Shown here in pieces: positions 11,134-21,954 of a DNA stretch of 64,000 bases. Both the position numbers and the translations under genes were made by a program. Under the pieces are notes generated by a model. That model saw only the letters and a program-made list of their open reading frames with translations, was not told where the DNA came from and did no database searches. Position 1 is the stretch's first letter. Every line of letters begins with the position of its first letter. The stretch is from Bryoerythrophyllum caledonicum. Its lineage: Eukaryota; Streptophyta; Bryopsida; Pottiales; Pottiaceae. The stretch covers positions 15,826,028 to 15,890,027 of the forward strand of contig OZ020519.1 in the NCBI GenBank assembly GCA_963971425.1, written 5' to 3'.

Positions 11134-12068
11134 TTAACCCCTAAAGGACCAGAGTCTCCTTGGGGGGATTTCTGATTTTGGGTAGGATCCTACAATTTAA
11201 AAAAAAATCCTTTTTCTCTGAAATTGTTATTTTAGATTGCCTCTGATAAGAGCTTTGTGGACATATTTTTTATTTTATTTTTTGGATTTGTGGTTTGAAA
11301 GTTAGTACCACTTAAAGCCAAAAGTGGGGACTCCAGGCACCTCTAAAAATTCTAACAAAAGTTTCTGTCGACATTGAGATTTTTCACACATATAAAGAAT
11401 ATTTCCTTTTTTGAAAATTTTCAAAAAAATTCTTGTCTTTAGTGTATAAAGGCATTTTATTCCAAGTCAAACATTTTCACACATTGTCGGCCAACGGGGG
11501 AAAAAAACTTCATCTTTTCTACATAAAACCTAGAGATTTTCATATTTTTTCACTTTTTATTTTTCCAACAACAATATGTGGTGAAAACCTTCTTGTTGAC
11601 CGTTTGGATTATCATTTGAATACATACGTAGTTCACAAAAAAATAAAATGTGAAATGGCAATTTTTGAACCTCCACTCCTTGCACACTTGTTTTGAATAT
11701 GCTACACCCCTTTTTTACCTCTAAAAATTGGTGTGTTGGGAAATAACATCATGCTTAAGACAATGTTAAAAGATTTAGACCTTGTACAATGCAAAATTTT
11801 TGATACAAAATGAAGTCAAAGTCAGCTGATCTACTCAACGCAGGGATGAAAATGAACCATTGTTTTGACTTTAAACACTAAAATCTATCAATCCGTGCGG
11901 TGGATTGCAACCAAATTTTAATGGCATGTTTGTATAGAAGTCTATTTTAAGATATTACGGTTGAAAATTCGAAATTCATTTTAAAATGTGATTTTCATGT
12001 CTCTTTTTGGCAGTGGCAGTTTTGGACTGGTTTTAGAGCAAAAGTGGTCGTGGTCCTTTAGGGGTTCA
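11134..12068. mobile_element. 935-bp TTAA-family element in anoctamin intron
   Basis: The left end TTAACCCCTAAAGGACCA is mirrored by TGGTCCTTTAGGGGTT at the right. The right duplication reads TTCA, a probable single change from TTAA. The interior is shared with 6950-7560, 15665-16550 and 62662-63475. TTAA target duplication and CCC-starting termini are hallmarks of piggyBac-type elements. No transposase frame is present, so it is non-autonomous. Confidence 0.75.
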
Positions 12069-12069
12069 C

Positions 12070-12337
12070 ATAACGCCCGCGCGTTGTTTTTTCTAAGGAC
12101 GCCCGGCGTATCTCACCTTACGTGAGATACCGTTCCCTGACGTTCCCGGGAAAACGTGCCCCGTTCCTAGGCCTCACGGGCGGGAGGCCCGTGTTAAGTG
12201 TAATTTCTTGGGCGTTACGCCGGGTGAGGCCCTCCCGGCCGAGCCTCACGCGAGTGAGGTACCCTCCTCGTTGGGCTACCGCCTTCCTCGTCGGGTACCT
12301 CACATCGCGTGAGGCTCGGCCCGGAGGGCCTCACCCT
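12070..12337. repeat. GC-rich foldback element with 43-bp hairpin
   Basis: Arms at 12222-12264 and 12293-12336 are near-perfect reverse complements with a 28-nt loop. A smaller hairpin has arms at 12108-12116 and 12122-12130. The repeated theme is TCAC...GTGAGGTACC. The block directly abuts the TTAA element and differs sharply in base composition from both flanks. It could be an independent foldback transposon. Confidence 0.8.
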
Positions 12338-12430
12338 ATACATAACAGATTAGTTGTGCACAAAGAACTTGCACATCAGTTGAAGCCTGTTGACACGGAA
12401 TTATAGGCTGGGGTGAAGCAGGGATTGAAC

Positions 12431-12541
12431 CTGGAAGATGTGTAGCTGGCAAGCTCCGTTGGAGCCAACGACGTGCGGAACAGGCCGCCGCATCGTCTCC
12501 AAAAGCTTGAACGAGTCCGACCGAACCTCCACCAAATTGTT
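12431..12541 (-). CDS. anoctamin-like exon (NNLVEVRSD motif)
   Basis: Acceptor TCTCCAG precedes 12541 and donor CAG|GTTCAA follows 12431, giving 37 codons in phase 0. The product begins NNLVEVRSDSFKLLETMRRP and ends QLHIFQ. The NN-EVR-D-K motif followed by RRPVP is diagnostic of TMEM16/anoctamin proteins, which are membrane ion channels or lipid scramblases. It joins in phase to the exon at 12631-12713 upstream and 10182 downstream. This exon is intact. Confidence 0.85.
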
Positions 12542-12630
12542 CTGGAGACACAATGCAAGAACAACGTGAGGATCTCTAGCAAAGAAGATGAATTGAAGTC
12601 AGAGAGAGAGGGCGTGCAGCAGCTGCTTAC

Positions 12631-12713
12631 AAGGAGCGCCAGGACTGCCAACAACGGGAAAAGCGAGGCGAACATCACCACAATGCCGAACTGCAACGCC
12701 AACTCCAGGTAAT
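12631..12713 (-). CDS. anoctamin-like exon (DYLELALQFG membrane segment)
   Basis: Acceptor TGTGTGCAG precedes 12713 and donor CTT|GTAAGC follows 12631. The exon supplies two bases to finish a split Asp codon, then 27 codons: YLELALQFGIVVMFASLF and onward to LLAVLALL, a transmembrane helix. The E-A-QFG motif is among the most conserved in anoctamins. The exon is intact. The longer open frame through this position reads into introns on both sides and is not the real product. Confidence 0.88.
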
Positions 12714-12932
12714 CTGCACACAAACACACAATGCGTACTTGAAGTGGGTGAATTTTTCAAGATGTTTTCTGGAGTAAGTCTGCCAAATCTGAAGTGTCCA
12801 TTATTAAACCATTAGAGGAATGAGTTAAACATCGATGGAAAGTAGAGAGTTCTTTTTCCTACAATATGGAGTAGTTTTTGAATACGTATGTAGGGGGTTT
12901 TTATGTTTAGAAACTGATAAGGGAATTTGTAC

Positions 12933-13066
12933 CGTCGAACAAGCCTTCGTGTTAATCATTGGCTATGTTGGTGATGTACCGAGGTTTCAGAAACTCCTTC
13001 TCGGCTCGGGAGGCAGAATATTCCGTCACTTTCTCTCCATTTGCTTGCTTCTCTTTCATCTCGGAG
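12933..13066 (-). pseudogene. anoctamin-like exon (cytosolic loop) with in-frame TAA
   Basis: Acceptor GATGTCAG precedes 13066 and donor GACG|GTACAA follows 12933, with phase compatible on both sides. The product reads SEMKEKQANGEKVTEYSASR, then AEKEFLKPRYITNIAND, a TAA at 12952-12954, then HEGLFD. The EKE-LKP-Y and EGLFD motifs match the loop of plant anoctamin-like proteins. The codons after the TAA continue the homology and rejoin the next exon in frame, so the stop is the only lesion here. Confidence 0.78.
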
Positions 13067-13145
13067 CTGACATCCACAAATCTCATCAGATTGATAGCTT
13101 CCACAAGAGAAAGGCAGCTTGGATTACCACAGAAACACCACTCAC

Positions 13146-13216
13146 TTGTATGTTCTTCTGCTGGCGTAGAGATAGGAAATATATGGAACCAGGCTTTCCA
13201 TCACGTTGTTGATCAC
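13146..13216 (-). CDS. anoctamin-like exon (NNVMESLVPYISY)
   Basis: Acceptor CTCTTCAG precedes 13216 and donor CAA|GTGAGT follows 13146: 71 nt, 23 codons plus two bases, which the next exon completes. The product VINNVMESLVPYISYLYASR matches the helix and short basic segment before the cytosolic loop of plant anoctamins. The exon is intact. The short intron 13067-13145 (79 nt) has good ends. Confidence 0.82.
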
Positions 13217-13575
13217 CTGAAGAGACAGACATTTGGTATCTTGTTAGCGTCTCATGGCATGATCAATCATTGTAAGAAAACACCTTTCCTGAAAAAAATG
13301 GTTCTTTCGATCACATCGATTACAGTTCTAAATGACTGCAGAAACTTCACCTGTTTAAACTAGGGGCCATTGTGCAATATATTGTTGGAAAGGACTTCAA
13401 GAAACACTTCCAACAATGTATTACATATTAATGGTATATTCATACGCACTGCAAATATAATAAAACTCTGCGGTTGTTTTGTAACTCAAATTCAGGGTGG
13501 TCAAAAGAATCACAGTGATATTTTTAACCATGATTTCTTATGTATATAGTAGATATCAGGTCTGAGTTTGCAGAC

Positions 13576-13652
13576 CAGTGTCACCAGCATGCGGAATATG
13601 AGAGTTCGGCGGAGGAGCTCATAATCTTGCAGCACAAAAGCTTGGTAGAAGA
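13576..13652 (-). CDS. anoctamin-like exon (FYQAFVLQDYELLRR)
   Basis: 77 nt, phase 2 in and phase 0 out, with acceptor TTGGAG and donor CTG|GTCTGC (a weaker donor). The product FYQAFVLQDYELLRRTLIFR corresponds to the conserved FY-AF-ND-L segment of anoctamins. It joins in frame to VINNVMES. A CACTA MITE sits just upstream in the intron. Confidence 0.8.
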
Positions 13653-13674
13653 CTCCAATGTAAGATTGCACACA

Positions 13675-13818
13675 CACTACTAGAATTGAGGGGTCTAAGC
13701 AACGTCATAAACAGACCCCTAGTGTTTCTAAAGTTGCTTTTATCAAAAAAATAAGTTACATTGAGCAACACCAGGGGGCTGCTTATGACATTGCTTAGAC
13801 CCCTCAATTCTAGTAGTG
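13675..13818. mobile_element. 144-bp CACTA-type MITE in anoctamin intron
   Basis: The 36-bp terminal inverted repeats begin CACTACTAGAATTGAGG and end CCTCAATTCTAGTAGTG. The element is flanked by a 3-bp ACA duplication (13672-13674 and 13819-13821). CACTA ends plus a 3-bp duplication define the CACTA/EnSpm group. It lies between the anoctamin exons ending at 14001 and starting at 13652. Confidence 0.9.
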
Positions 13819-14000
13819 ACAGTAAATCCAGAACACCTACAAAGCACCAGTCAGTGAGAGTTTGTTAGTACCTACCCCTAGGTTTCAAAGCTAAATTCAA
13901 AGCCGAAGCTAGGGGCAAGTACTTTTGTAAATAAGGCTATCAGCTGCAGCCTCAGAGCTGACACGGGCTTGGGCCTTGTTCAGGCGAAAAGCCAACTTAC

Positions 14001-14059
14001 CGCTAATCACTTTGAACTTTTGTTTGCAGAAGAGGTAACAACTCATGATGGAGAACAAC
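14001..14059 (-). CDS. probable anoctamin-like exon
   Basis: Acceptor TGTGATCAG precedes 14059 and donor AGCG|GTAAGT follows 14001 (strong). In the phase that joins the next exon it reads LFSIMSCYLFCKQKFKVIS. This is hydrophobic, consistent with a membrane helix, and positioned before FYQAF as in the family. The sequence is less conserved than the other exons. Confidence 0.55.
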
Positions 14060-14203
14060 CTGATCACACAAGGAAAGATTATCTAACAGTATTAGAAAGA
14101 AGCACTAACACAAAATCACTACAAAAAGTAGTGATGGAAAACAAGAGAGTAGGAATGAGATGCAAGTAGGAGATGGAAGGGAATGTCAACATAGACGACG
14201 TAC

Positions 14204-14237
14204 GTTGTGACTGTATTTGAGGATCGTTGGCTGAAAG
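14204..14237 (-). CDS. possible 34-nt micro-exon of the anoctamin-like gene
   Basis: Acceptor AATATGCAG precedes 14237 and donor AAC|GTACGT follows 14204, both good matches to consensus. The phase to the following exon works (two bases out). The phase to the preceding exon does not resolve with the donors I can see, so the upstream model is uncertain. Confidence 0.35.
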
Positions 14238-14264
14238 CTGCATATTACAGAAGCTCAAAGAGGG

Positions 14265-14486
14265 ATCTAGATGAGCGTCACAGCGAGAAACACCACAGCA
14301 ATGTTGCACACAATCATGGCCCGGTCTTTCCATTCCTCGATGTCGAGTGCTCTTCTTGCAGATGCTTCAATGCCAACTCCTTTGCTAGAGAGAGGATGCG
14401 CATGTTGCTCAAGGAAAGGTTCGTCTTCTGCACTGCCCCAAGGCATCTTGACATGAATCTCATCCTCCTCCAACCATAACTCCCAC
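14265..14486 (-). CDS. probable anoctamin-like exon (WELWLEEDEI...EEWKDRA)
   Basis: Acceptor TTTTTTGCAG precedes 14486. The product starts WELWLEEDEIHVKMPWG, contains an acidic/basic cytosolic loop with EEWKDRAMIV, and runs into the hydrophobic CNIAVVFLAVTLI before a TAG at 14264-14266. In anoctamins an R-W boundary followed by such a loop and a membrane helix comes right after the first membrane segment. The true donor was not identified, so the end is approximate. Exons encoding the N-terminal cytosolic domain were not found to the right and may be lost, highly diverged or very distant. Confidence 0.5.
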
Positions 14487-14519
14487 CTGCAAAAAAGAGG
14501 CTTCAATACCCCCACACCT

Positions 14520-15048
14520 TTATTTCTCCACTATCATTCAACCCCTCAGTAAGAAAGCGTAACACTTCCACACCTCAATAGATCAAAACAAAACATTAAT
14601 ATACACATCTAAACTATCCAAGGTATATGTTATCATCTTCTCACTATTAATATTCTATGTTGTAAAATATACCTTCTTTTCTCTATGGTTATAGAATTCA
14701 CGCCCTTCATAAAAGTTTGAGGTTTAATGAGCTATGGACACGCTTGGCGCTTAGGGGTGAATGCTACTTCTAACTCATAACTTTCTTAAGAATCAAGGCA
14801 TTCAAGAGAGGTTTTCATTTGGAATGGAATTCAAGGGCGGAATTGAGAGGTGTCCTTGGCAGGCATGGAATTAGTTGTGAGTGCCGTTCTAGAATAGATA
14901 AGTTTTTGCGCTTCCAAAACTGTAGAAACAATGCTGCCCAACTCTCCAAGGTCAATTAGGAAGTAAAGGGTACCAGTGGCAGCAGGAAATATCAACCAGG
15001 TAGTGTACATTTAAAGGAGGTGAAGTAGAGCGCAAACCACAAGGGCTT
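14520..15048. other. spacer upstream of recognised anoctamin exons, no gene seen
   Basis: No exon-like block with anoctamin or other family features was found. Confidence 0.35.
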
Positions 15049-15371
15049 TTAACCCTTTCGTGCCGAGGTGGTTGTTTTTGGGTCGATTTTGGTGCTTTCC
15101 GGGGTGTAGCTCCTTATGTGTAGGTTAGATGCACTTTTCTCATTGGGAACGTGTCTAGATGGCACTGATTCATACGCTTTAGATGGAACAATGCCCGGGC
15201 GCATTGGTGCAAGCATTGGAGAGCTACAATGATTTATGTGAAGTGGGGTCAACGTGAAATGTACCCTATGTGTAGATATTGTTGTGCATTATCTATTAGT
15301 TGTTGTGCATTATCTAGTACACTTGTGAATTCTTTTGAGCCTCGTGAAGACCTCCGGCATTAAAGGGCTAA
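15049..15371. mobile_element. 323-bp TTAA-type element
   Basis: The left end TTAACCCTTTCGTGCCGAGG is matched inversely by CCTCCGGCATTAAAGGGCTAA (right TTAA changed to CTAA). The interior holds a direct duplication of TTGTTGTGCATTATCTA. The termini follow the TTAACCC pattern of piggyBac-type MITEs but form a subfamily distinct from the CCCCTAAAGGACC group. Confidence 0.6.
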
Positions 15372-15664
15372 TGTGAAACTCTAAGTATTTCAAGAACTTC
15401 AAACATTCAAACTAAACATGTAACAAGATAATATTTGATTGACAACATAGGAGCATAGAACAAAAGGTATACTGTATTATCCATGAATGACAAAAGTTCC
15501 AAAGAGGGCTTTTGCAAATCTTGGGCATGTTCCCATGGTTGCAACGTAAATCTGCAATCCTTGAAATTTTGTACAAAGATGCAAGAAGACAAGAGTTTTG
15601 TGGGAATATAATTTTTATTCTTATATAGAAACAAACTTGAAGAGACATTTTATTAAGGTCGGCC

Positions 15665-16550
15665 CCCTATGAGGACCAGGGTTCTTCTTCTTCTGAAAAA
15701 AGATATTCCATCTTAAAAAGAAAATTTAAGTGGAGGCACCTTTGGCAACTCCAAAAACTTTTGCTAGGAAACTTTATTAAATGTGAGATTTTCAATAGTA
15801 GTAAATAATATTATCTCCTTTCATAATGACAAAATATATTTTGTGTCTTAAGTGAAAAATTGCATATTATCCTAAGTCAAATATTTTCACGGATTGCCAC
15901 ATATCATTCAGCAAGGTACCAGATAAACTTCTTCTTTTCTACATAAATTTTAAATATCATTAAAAGAAAAAAAAAAAAAAAAGATCCTTCTATCAAATGT
16001 GGTGTAAACCTTCTCATTGACCATTTGGATTATCATTCTAAACATAATAAGTTCACAAACAAAAAACTTGAATTGGCACTTTTAGAACCTCTATTCCTTG
16101 CACAATTGTCTTGAATATGCTACTCCCCGCTTCTATCTCTAAAGCTTGATGTATAAGGAGCTAGCATCATGCTTAACATGATGATAATGGATTTAGACCT
16201 ACTCTAATGCAAAATTTGACACTAAGTGAAGTCAAAGTCTACCGATCTAGTCAACGCAGGGAAGAAAATGAACCATTTGTTGGACTTCAAACACAATAAT
16301 CTTTGAATTCGTGCCGTCAAAGTTTATGAAATTTTGTGAATATGTTATTTAATAAGTCTTAATTGAGATCCTACGGTGAAACCTTGAAATAAAGTTTTTG
16401 TTTTCTTCCTTCCTCATTGCATTAGAATCAACAGTTTTGAAGTGTTTTTGGTGTGAAATCGCCAAAGAGATATAGAGGTTAACTTTTAGACTTCTAAAGA
16501 AACTATTGAATAAAGAACATGTTGAAGGAAGAACCTCACTTTTGGTCCAA
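15665..16550. mobile_element. degenerate TTAA-family element
   Basis: The left edge (CCCCTATGAGGACCAGGGTTC) resembles the family terminus. The interior blocks GTTCACAAACAAAAAA, GAACCTCTATTCCTTGCACA, TGAATATGCTAC and CGTGCCGTCAAAG align in the same orientation with 11134-12068. The right terminus is unclear. It contains an A-run near 15965-15982. Confidence 0.55.
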
Positions 16551-16886
16551 AGTATGAGTAAGGTATACCCCCCCATGGCCGCCACTTTCTTATCACTGCC
16601 ACTCTATGTTTGATCCCAATTCCACCCCATTTCCACCTTTTAAAGGTTACGGTCATATACAGGGACCATATATATAGTCACGTATTTTACTCTTAACATA
16701 GAAAACATCTACTAGAATTCAGCAAGGCATACACCCTTGGATTGAAGATTCTTCAACCCACACCTTTCATTTGGAAGTCATATCAATATCTGAACCTCAT
16801 CATGCTCAAATACAACACCATACATGTAGAATATATGACCATTTTGCAACTTCTCAAGCATGTAGTATGTGCAATAATGATCTAAA

Positions 16887-17110
16887 TTAACCCCTAAAGA
16901 CCCAAGTGTACCTACCGGGTACAAAAAATATCACTTTGACTATAATTATCTTTCAATCCATACAATCAGAATTCACAAAATTTTAACCACACCATCTCAT
17001 ACAAGTTTATAAGAAGATCGTAAGGTTACATTCTCAAAAAGTTCACCTTGGCATATAATAATCAACGGAGTAGATATTCCTCTAAAACAACTTGGACATT
17101 TAGGGGTTAA
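16887..17110. mobile_element. 224-bp TTAA-family MITE
   Basis: It begins TTAACCCCTAAAGACCCAAG and ends ACATTTAGGGGTTAA, with exact TTAA at both sides. It retains the internal CTTTCAATCCATAC and ATTCACAAAATTT blocks of the longer copies. This is a compact internally deleted derivative. Confidence 0.8.
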
Positions 17111-17245
17111 AATTGTCATGTATCATTAGATCCGGCTGAACACAAATACAAACTTTTGTAACTATTATGTACATCAATATATGTCAAACACATAGAAAAC
17201 ATCATGTTGCAACCGAAATGTGGCTTCTTTGACCTTCAAGGGTTA

Positions 17246-17480
17246 AGGCTTACTATTGGTCAAGACTCCTAACTTTTGAACTGCACTAATGGGGGATACC
17301 TAGTGGCAGAAATAGGCTAAACATTTTGAAAACTCACAACTAATTCACATCTCATCTCATCCAAAAAATATGAATTCACTTGCATAGAGATTGTAATTCT
17401 ATTGGCTATCACTGAAAAATAAATGTACTATTATTTGGGTTTTCCTTATATTAAACTGTCGATCATGGGTGGGGATACCT
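17246..17480. mobile_element. degraded, inverted copy of MITE family B
   Basis: It matches the reverse complement of 8706-9060 across the TTGGTCAAGACTC, ATTCTATTGGCTATCA and terminal GGGGATACCTT blocks, with many substitutions and deletions. Confidence 0.6.
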
Positions 17481-17667
17481 TTCATTGTGTCCAAAAAGAA
17501 ATGTCCAAAGTGACGGATGGGAATGATTACACCCTAGCCTCGATATAGCCCATGTGATACTTTAGACCATTTGCTGAAATAATGTGTAGAACATTCTTCT
17601 GGCACACTGCATCCGATGATACTTTCTGGGTATGTGCAGGATGAAGGGGCTTGTATAATATTTCTAA

Positions 17668-18019
17668 TGTGAGGTAGAGGCACCCAATTCCAATTGGGCC
17701 ACCCACTTCCGATCAGTAGAGTATGTTTGGAATGGTGCATGAAAATGGCAAATGCATGAATGGTGCATGAAGTGACCCAAAACTGATAACTCAAAATCTG
17801 AAAACACGAGTCATTATCTGCATTGGGTCATGAAGTGTGCAATTTTGGGTTGCTCCACCTCAATTGAGCTTTCATTGGTGGCATTGCCTCAAAAGTCGAA
17901 CAAGGCCGATCAGCATTGGGTAACCTCCATGAGTTGGTTATCCATGGCATGTTTTCTCTCTTTAACTCACTCTCACTTGTTGGCATTGGGCAAAGGAGGG
18001 CACCAAATCTCACCTACCC
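17668..18019 (+). repeat. about 350-bp dispersed repeat C, copy 1
   Basis: From GTGAGGTAGAGGCACCCAATTCC to GCACCAAATCTCACCTACCC the sequence recurs at 63472-63812 with most bases identical, including the GGTTGCTCCACCTCAATTGAG block. The two ends are weakly inverted (GGTAG...CACC), which suggests a MITE. The 61-75-codon frames inside are incidental. Confidence 0.75.
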
Positions 18020-18359
18020 TACGTGCGTATCTAATTCGTACATAATTAATTCAAAATGGAGGGTGTCTGAATATTTTGGAAATTTCAAGAGACTTGTCAA
18101 AAATAAATTAAAATTTTCAATTTGCATTTGTCCAAATTTGTAAAAATTATACTCGGGGTTGTTGAAATTATTTAAAAAAATCAGAATAAATTGAAAAAAA
18201 CGAACATTCCAAGGATTAAAAAACTAATGGTCTCATAATACAATAAAATGAATATAATTCAAATGAATATCAAAAATATAAAAGAGAAAATACATACCAT
18301 AGTCTCACTAAGTATTCTAATCACTAACTAAAGACACATTCAAGGCTTACAGACTAGCC

Positions 18360-19130
18360 ACTTTAAACCTCATCACTCACTATGCACCGTGCCATTAAAT
18401 GCATGATATCTTCATCTTCAACAATTCCTCCCACTCATCAATGTCATCTAAAGACTCTTCATGTTCAACATAAGACCACCAATGGTTTGTGGATTGAGGA
18501 ATCTTGATGGTCAAATAGAATGTACTGATAAGCACCAACATGTGGCGCTCCTCAATGCCGAGATCTTTTCACCTTCATCCAATCAAAAGTGCCAAATTTG
18601 CACCAATTCCGGAGGTGTAAGTGCCGAAAGTTAGAAAAAGTTTCTGACAGTGTCTAAGAATAAAAAGAGTCATGTCAAAGAATGTTGAGGGCACCATTGA
18701 GCTGGGCCGTGAATCAATCCTTTGTCTCCTTTGCCCTTCCGATCTTCCACTGCAACACACTTGAATCTTGCCTCTCGAACAAGTATCTTAAAACTTGAGT
18801 GTCGCTTTGTGTCCAGTCAATACACATGCCTCAAAGAAATCGGAGTTGTAGAAGGCATCATAAGTCCAAGCGTCCAAGTATGTCCCGCAACTGATTATGT
18901 CATTCACCTCTCTAGATGTCCTAGCACTAAACACTCCTATAGACTGAGCAAAGTGAAACGGAGGTGGAGGAAGAATGGACCACACACGAATTCTTTTGGC
19001 AACTCAATTTTGCCTAGTAGCCAACGAAATCCGTGCATTCTCTCCATCAATGCCATTTTATATATCGGTGGTAACATGCTCGCAATAGTGATAAAAGGGC
19101 AGGAATTGGAGGACTACAATTGAGTTCAAA
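18360..19130 (-). pseudogene. coding-looking but broken minus-strand region, family unrecognised
   Basis: Several minus-strand frames of 60-65 codons follow each other, with protein-like composition. Examples are EVNDIISCGTYLDAWTYDAF and a C-terminal acidic stretch DIDEWEEL. They are broken by stops and frame changes. I could not assign a family. It could be a decayed transposase or an exon cluster. Confidence 0.25.
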
Positions 19131-21900
19131 ACCAAGAGTACGCAATGGTCTCCGAACACTGTCGTAGTCCACTGGTTCGTAATTTCCAAAGTTAACCAAA
19201 ATAACCTTAAGCAAGCCCACCGAACCAGATCTTTTTCAGGGAGTTTTATTGTGTGTCAAAGTTTCTAAATCTAAGAACAATACATACTCAATACCTCAGC
19301 ACACGCGAAAGGATGGCTTTTCGAGTACTTTGGTGACTGGTAACAAGTAACCACAAATGTTTAATTTAAACTATGTTGAGCGTTAGAGTAGTTTTCCGGT
19401 AAGTGTTTACAGTGCCCGGAAAGTCACTGCCCTCCGTTCTCGCAGTCTAGAGGCCACAACTCCACAACCTAACTCTACACCATAATAGAGTTAAAAGGTT
19501 GCAGCTACTTCACCGGCCCTCACAATTTACTAGAAGTAGTCTTGGAAACAACTCGGAAAACAGTCCCGGTAAATCAATCACGCAAAGCCGGATTCCAACT
19601 ACAACCACATCCAATGAATCAAACAAGAAAGATACAAGAATCACAATAGTCTAGTGCTAAGTAATTCACATAAGCAAGACAACTTTCCACGGGGATCAAG
19701 GAATCTTATCCACTATAAGGGTAGAAAATCGGGAATACTCCAGACTCAAGCTTGGCCGAGATCTCTCCCGGTGTACCAAGAGGGGGGATGTCACCCCTCC
19801 TCTCCACCAATCCAAACACTTTCCACTTAAGGGTTGCTATCATAAATTGTAGTGGGCTTCTCGGATCCCATCCGGTAAGCCACTCTACCCGGTCCAACCA
19901 GTCTAGGGTTTGAAGTAGATCCCGGATCTTTCTCCTCCATCTAGCCTGGATATCAAATTCCCTCCGGAAGCCTTAGCTTACATTCAACCACATAGCACTC
20001 AACAAGCCACAACCTTGCATATCCTAGCAAGACCCACTAGGAGGACTCAATTCTCTCCCGCTCTACTCACGCAGGCTCAACAATAACTCTAGATACAAGC
20101 AATGAAGGCAGGTCACAAGCAAAGCAACAAAGAGAATAATACTTAAAACAAGAGCCCAAGGCTCTTTAAGTGCACAAAAGCTACTAGCTACCCTCCAAAA
20201 ACTAGGTCCACAAAATGTGGGAAACGACATCTAGATCCTAGAATTGAGGGTTGCCTAATCACCGGCGGAATACCGGTTAGACCGATAAACGGGAAGACTC
20301 CTGGTCGGAGACCGATAAAAACTTACTTTAACAATAGTAGGTAGCCAATGAATTCACTCAAGTGGTAGTGACCGGGTGCACAATGGGGCCCATTGACATC
20401 ATTACTTTTACCCTAGCATTAATCTACCGCACCTAGCAACATCCTATCAATGGATAGGATAAATCCACAACAACATATAACATCAGCTCATACGGAAGAC
20501 CCATTCGGAAGAGTGGAATTATTTCCGGTAGATCCATGGGAGGATTGACTGGAAGATTGGGAGTATCCACGGGTATATTGTCCAGTAGATGGGGGGTATC
20601 TACCGGTATATGGGAAGCCTCCACCGAATCAACAAACATAGCTACCGGAGACATGTTGTGGCTAGCCGCGCTGTGATTCTCTCATGTCGGCTGGGATGGA
20701 AGATTGGGTTTAAAAATTCAACCACCCTCCACAACCGGTTATTCATAAACTGTTCTCTACGGTAGCACTCCGATACGTCGTAGGAGCTTGATAGGTGCTT
20801 AGCCAACATCTCCCGATTGACCTTAGGATTTCATCTCTTTTTTTCTTCAAAAGAGTACACATGACGTCATAATTTTCTGGTCCATATCGGGGGATTAGCC
20901 CGGTAGATTCCCCGGGCTATCCTGGGAGGTAGCAACTCTGCAATTGCATATCCCTTCTGGAAGACCCAAGGTTTCTCGTATAATCCTATGGAGCCCATCC
21001 GGATGAGGTCTTCCTCCAACTGTCCTCCTTTCTCAATCCCCTCCCACTTGTTCGGATCAATCTTGGAAAGCGTCAGTGTTATTAGTGGAGTCATGTCATC
21101 CGATATAGACTTACTCCGGGATGTGCCTGTACTTTCACCAATTACTCTAGTATACTTATCACAATTTCTGATCTGGCTCGGAAAACACACGAGTATACCG
21201 GGAAATCGGTGTACTTTTCTCCGGACCACTTTTCTAGATTAATGTAGATGTAGGCATCTCACATATCTCAAAATACAACTAGACGAAACAAAATAATAAA
21301 TGACCACTCCAACGAAAGAGATGACTCTTATGCTAGGAGAACAAGAGTTTTTGTAGATGGTTTTTCCGAGAGATTGGAGAGACCAGAAAAATGACGAAAA
21401 ATTTAGGCAAGACTAGGAAAAGGGGAAGAATAGAGAGAACACAAAGACTACTTGCCACAAGGCCGGGACAATGGAAAGGAAGAAAATAAATGAAGTAAGA
21501 AGGATAGATCCACAAGTAACAAGAATTCAACACTCTAAGATGCACAAGGTCTAAGTAGAGTCTATCCACAAGACTTTCATTAGACCGGAAAGGAGACGAC
21601 CAGAATTCATCCCAAGGAAAGGAAAATGAGAGAAACAAGTGAAAGAAGAGAACTCACAAACAAGGATATTCTACAAACAAGAAAAATCCATCAATTGGCA
21701 AAAAATATTTTTTTAACAATTCTTGCCACCTCCTTGTTGCACCCGCAACCTCCTTGCAATCGTAGTTTAGTCTCTGAACCTTTTCACCGCGTTCTTAAAC
21801 CTCCTTGCATCGCTTCCACGCCTAGTAATTGCCACCTCCATTGTGTCTAAAATCCCTCCGCCACGATCTTTCACAAACCCTAGGTTGCAACTTCAAACCC
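19131..21900. other. unassigned region rich in CCGG-containing motifs
   Basis: The sequence has a different texture from the flanks (many CCGGT/ACCGG motifs). Minus-strand frames of 120 codons (20867-21229) and about 73 codons (20433-20654, with a repeated IPVDTP motif) are present. No domain is recognisable. It may be a decayed retroelement, but I see no LTR pair or reverse transcriptase. Confidence 0.3.
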
Positions 21901-21954
21901 TAGGCTTCATCTACATGGTTGCAACTCTCCTTCAAACCTTCCTTCATGCGGTCG

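Noticed and set aside
12421-12432. GGGATTGAACC resembling a tRNA T-arm
   Set aside because: No acceptor stem or other arms fold around it. The position is the splice donor of an anoctamin exon on the minus strand.
10114-12954. Nuclear stop-codon reassignment as explanation of TAA and TGA in the anoctamin exons
   Set aside because: Different stop codons are involved, and other genes in the window end normally with TAA, TAG and TGA. Recent pseudogenisation is simpler.
20867-21229. 120-codon minus-strand frame as a gene
   Set aside because: No family resemblance and no splice or promoter context. Kept only as an unassigned region.
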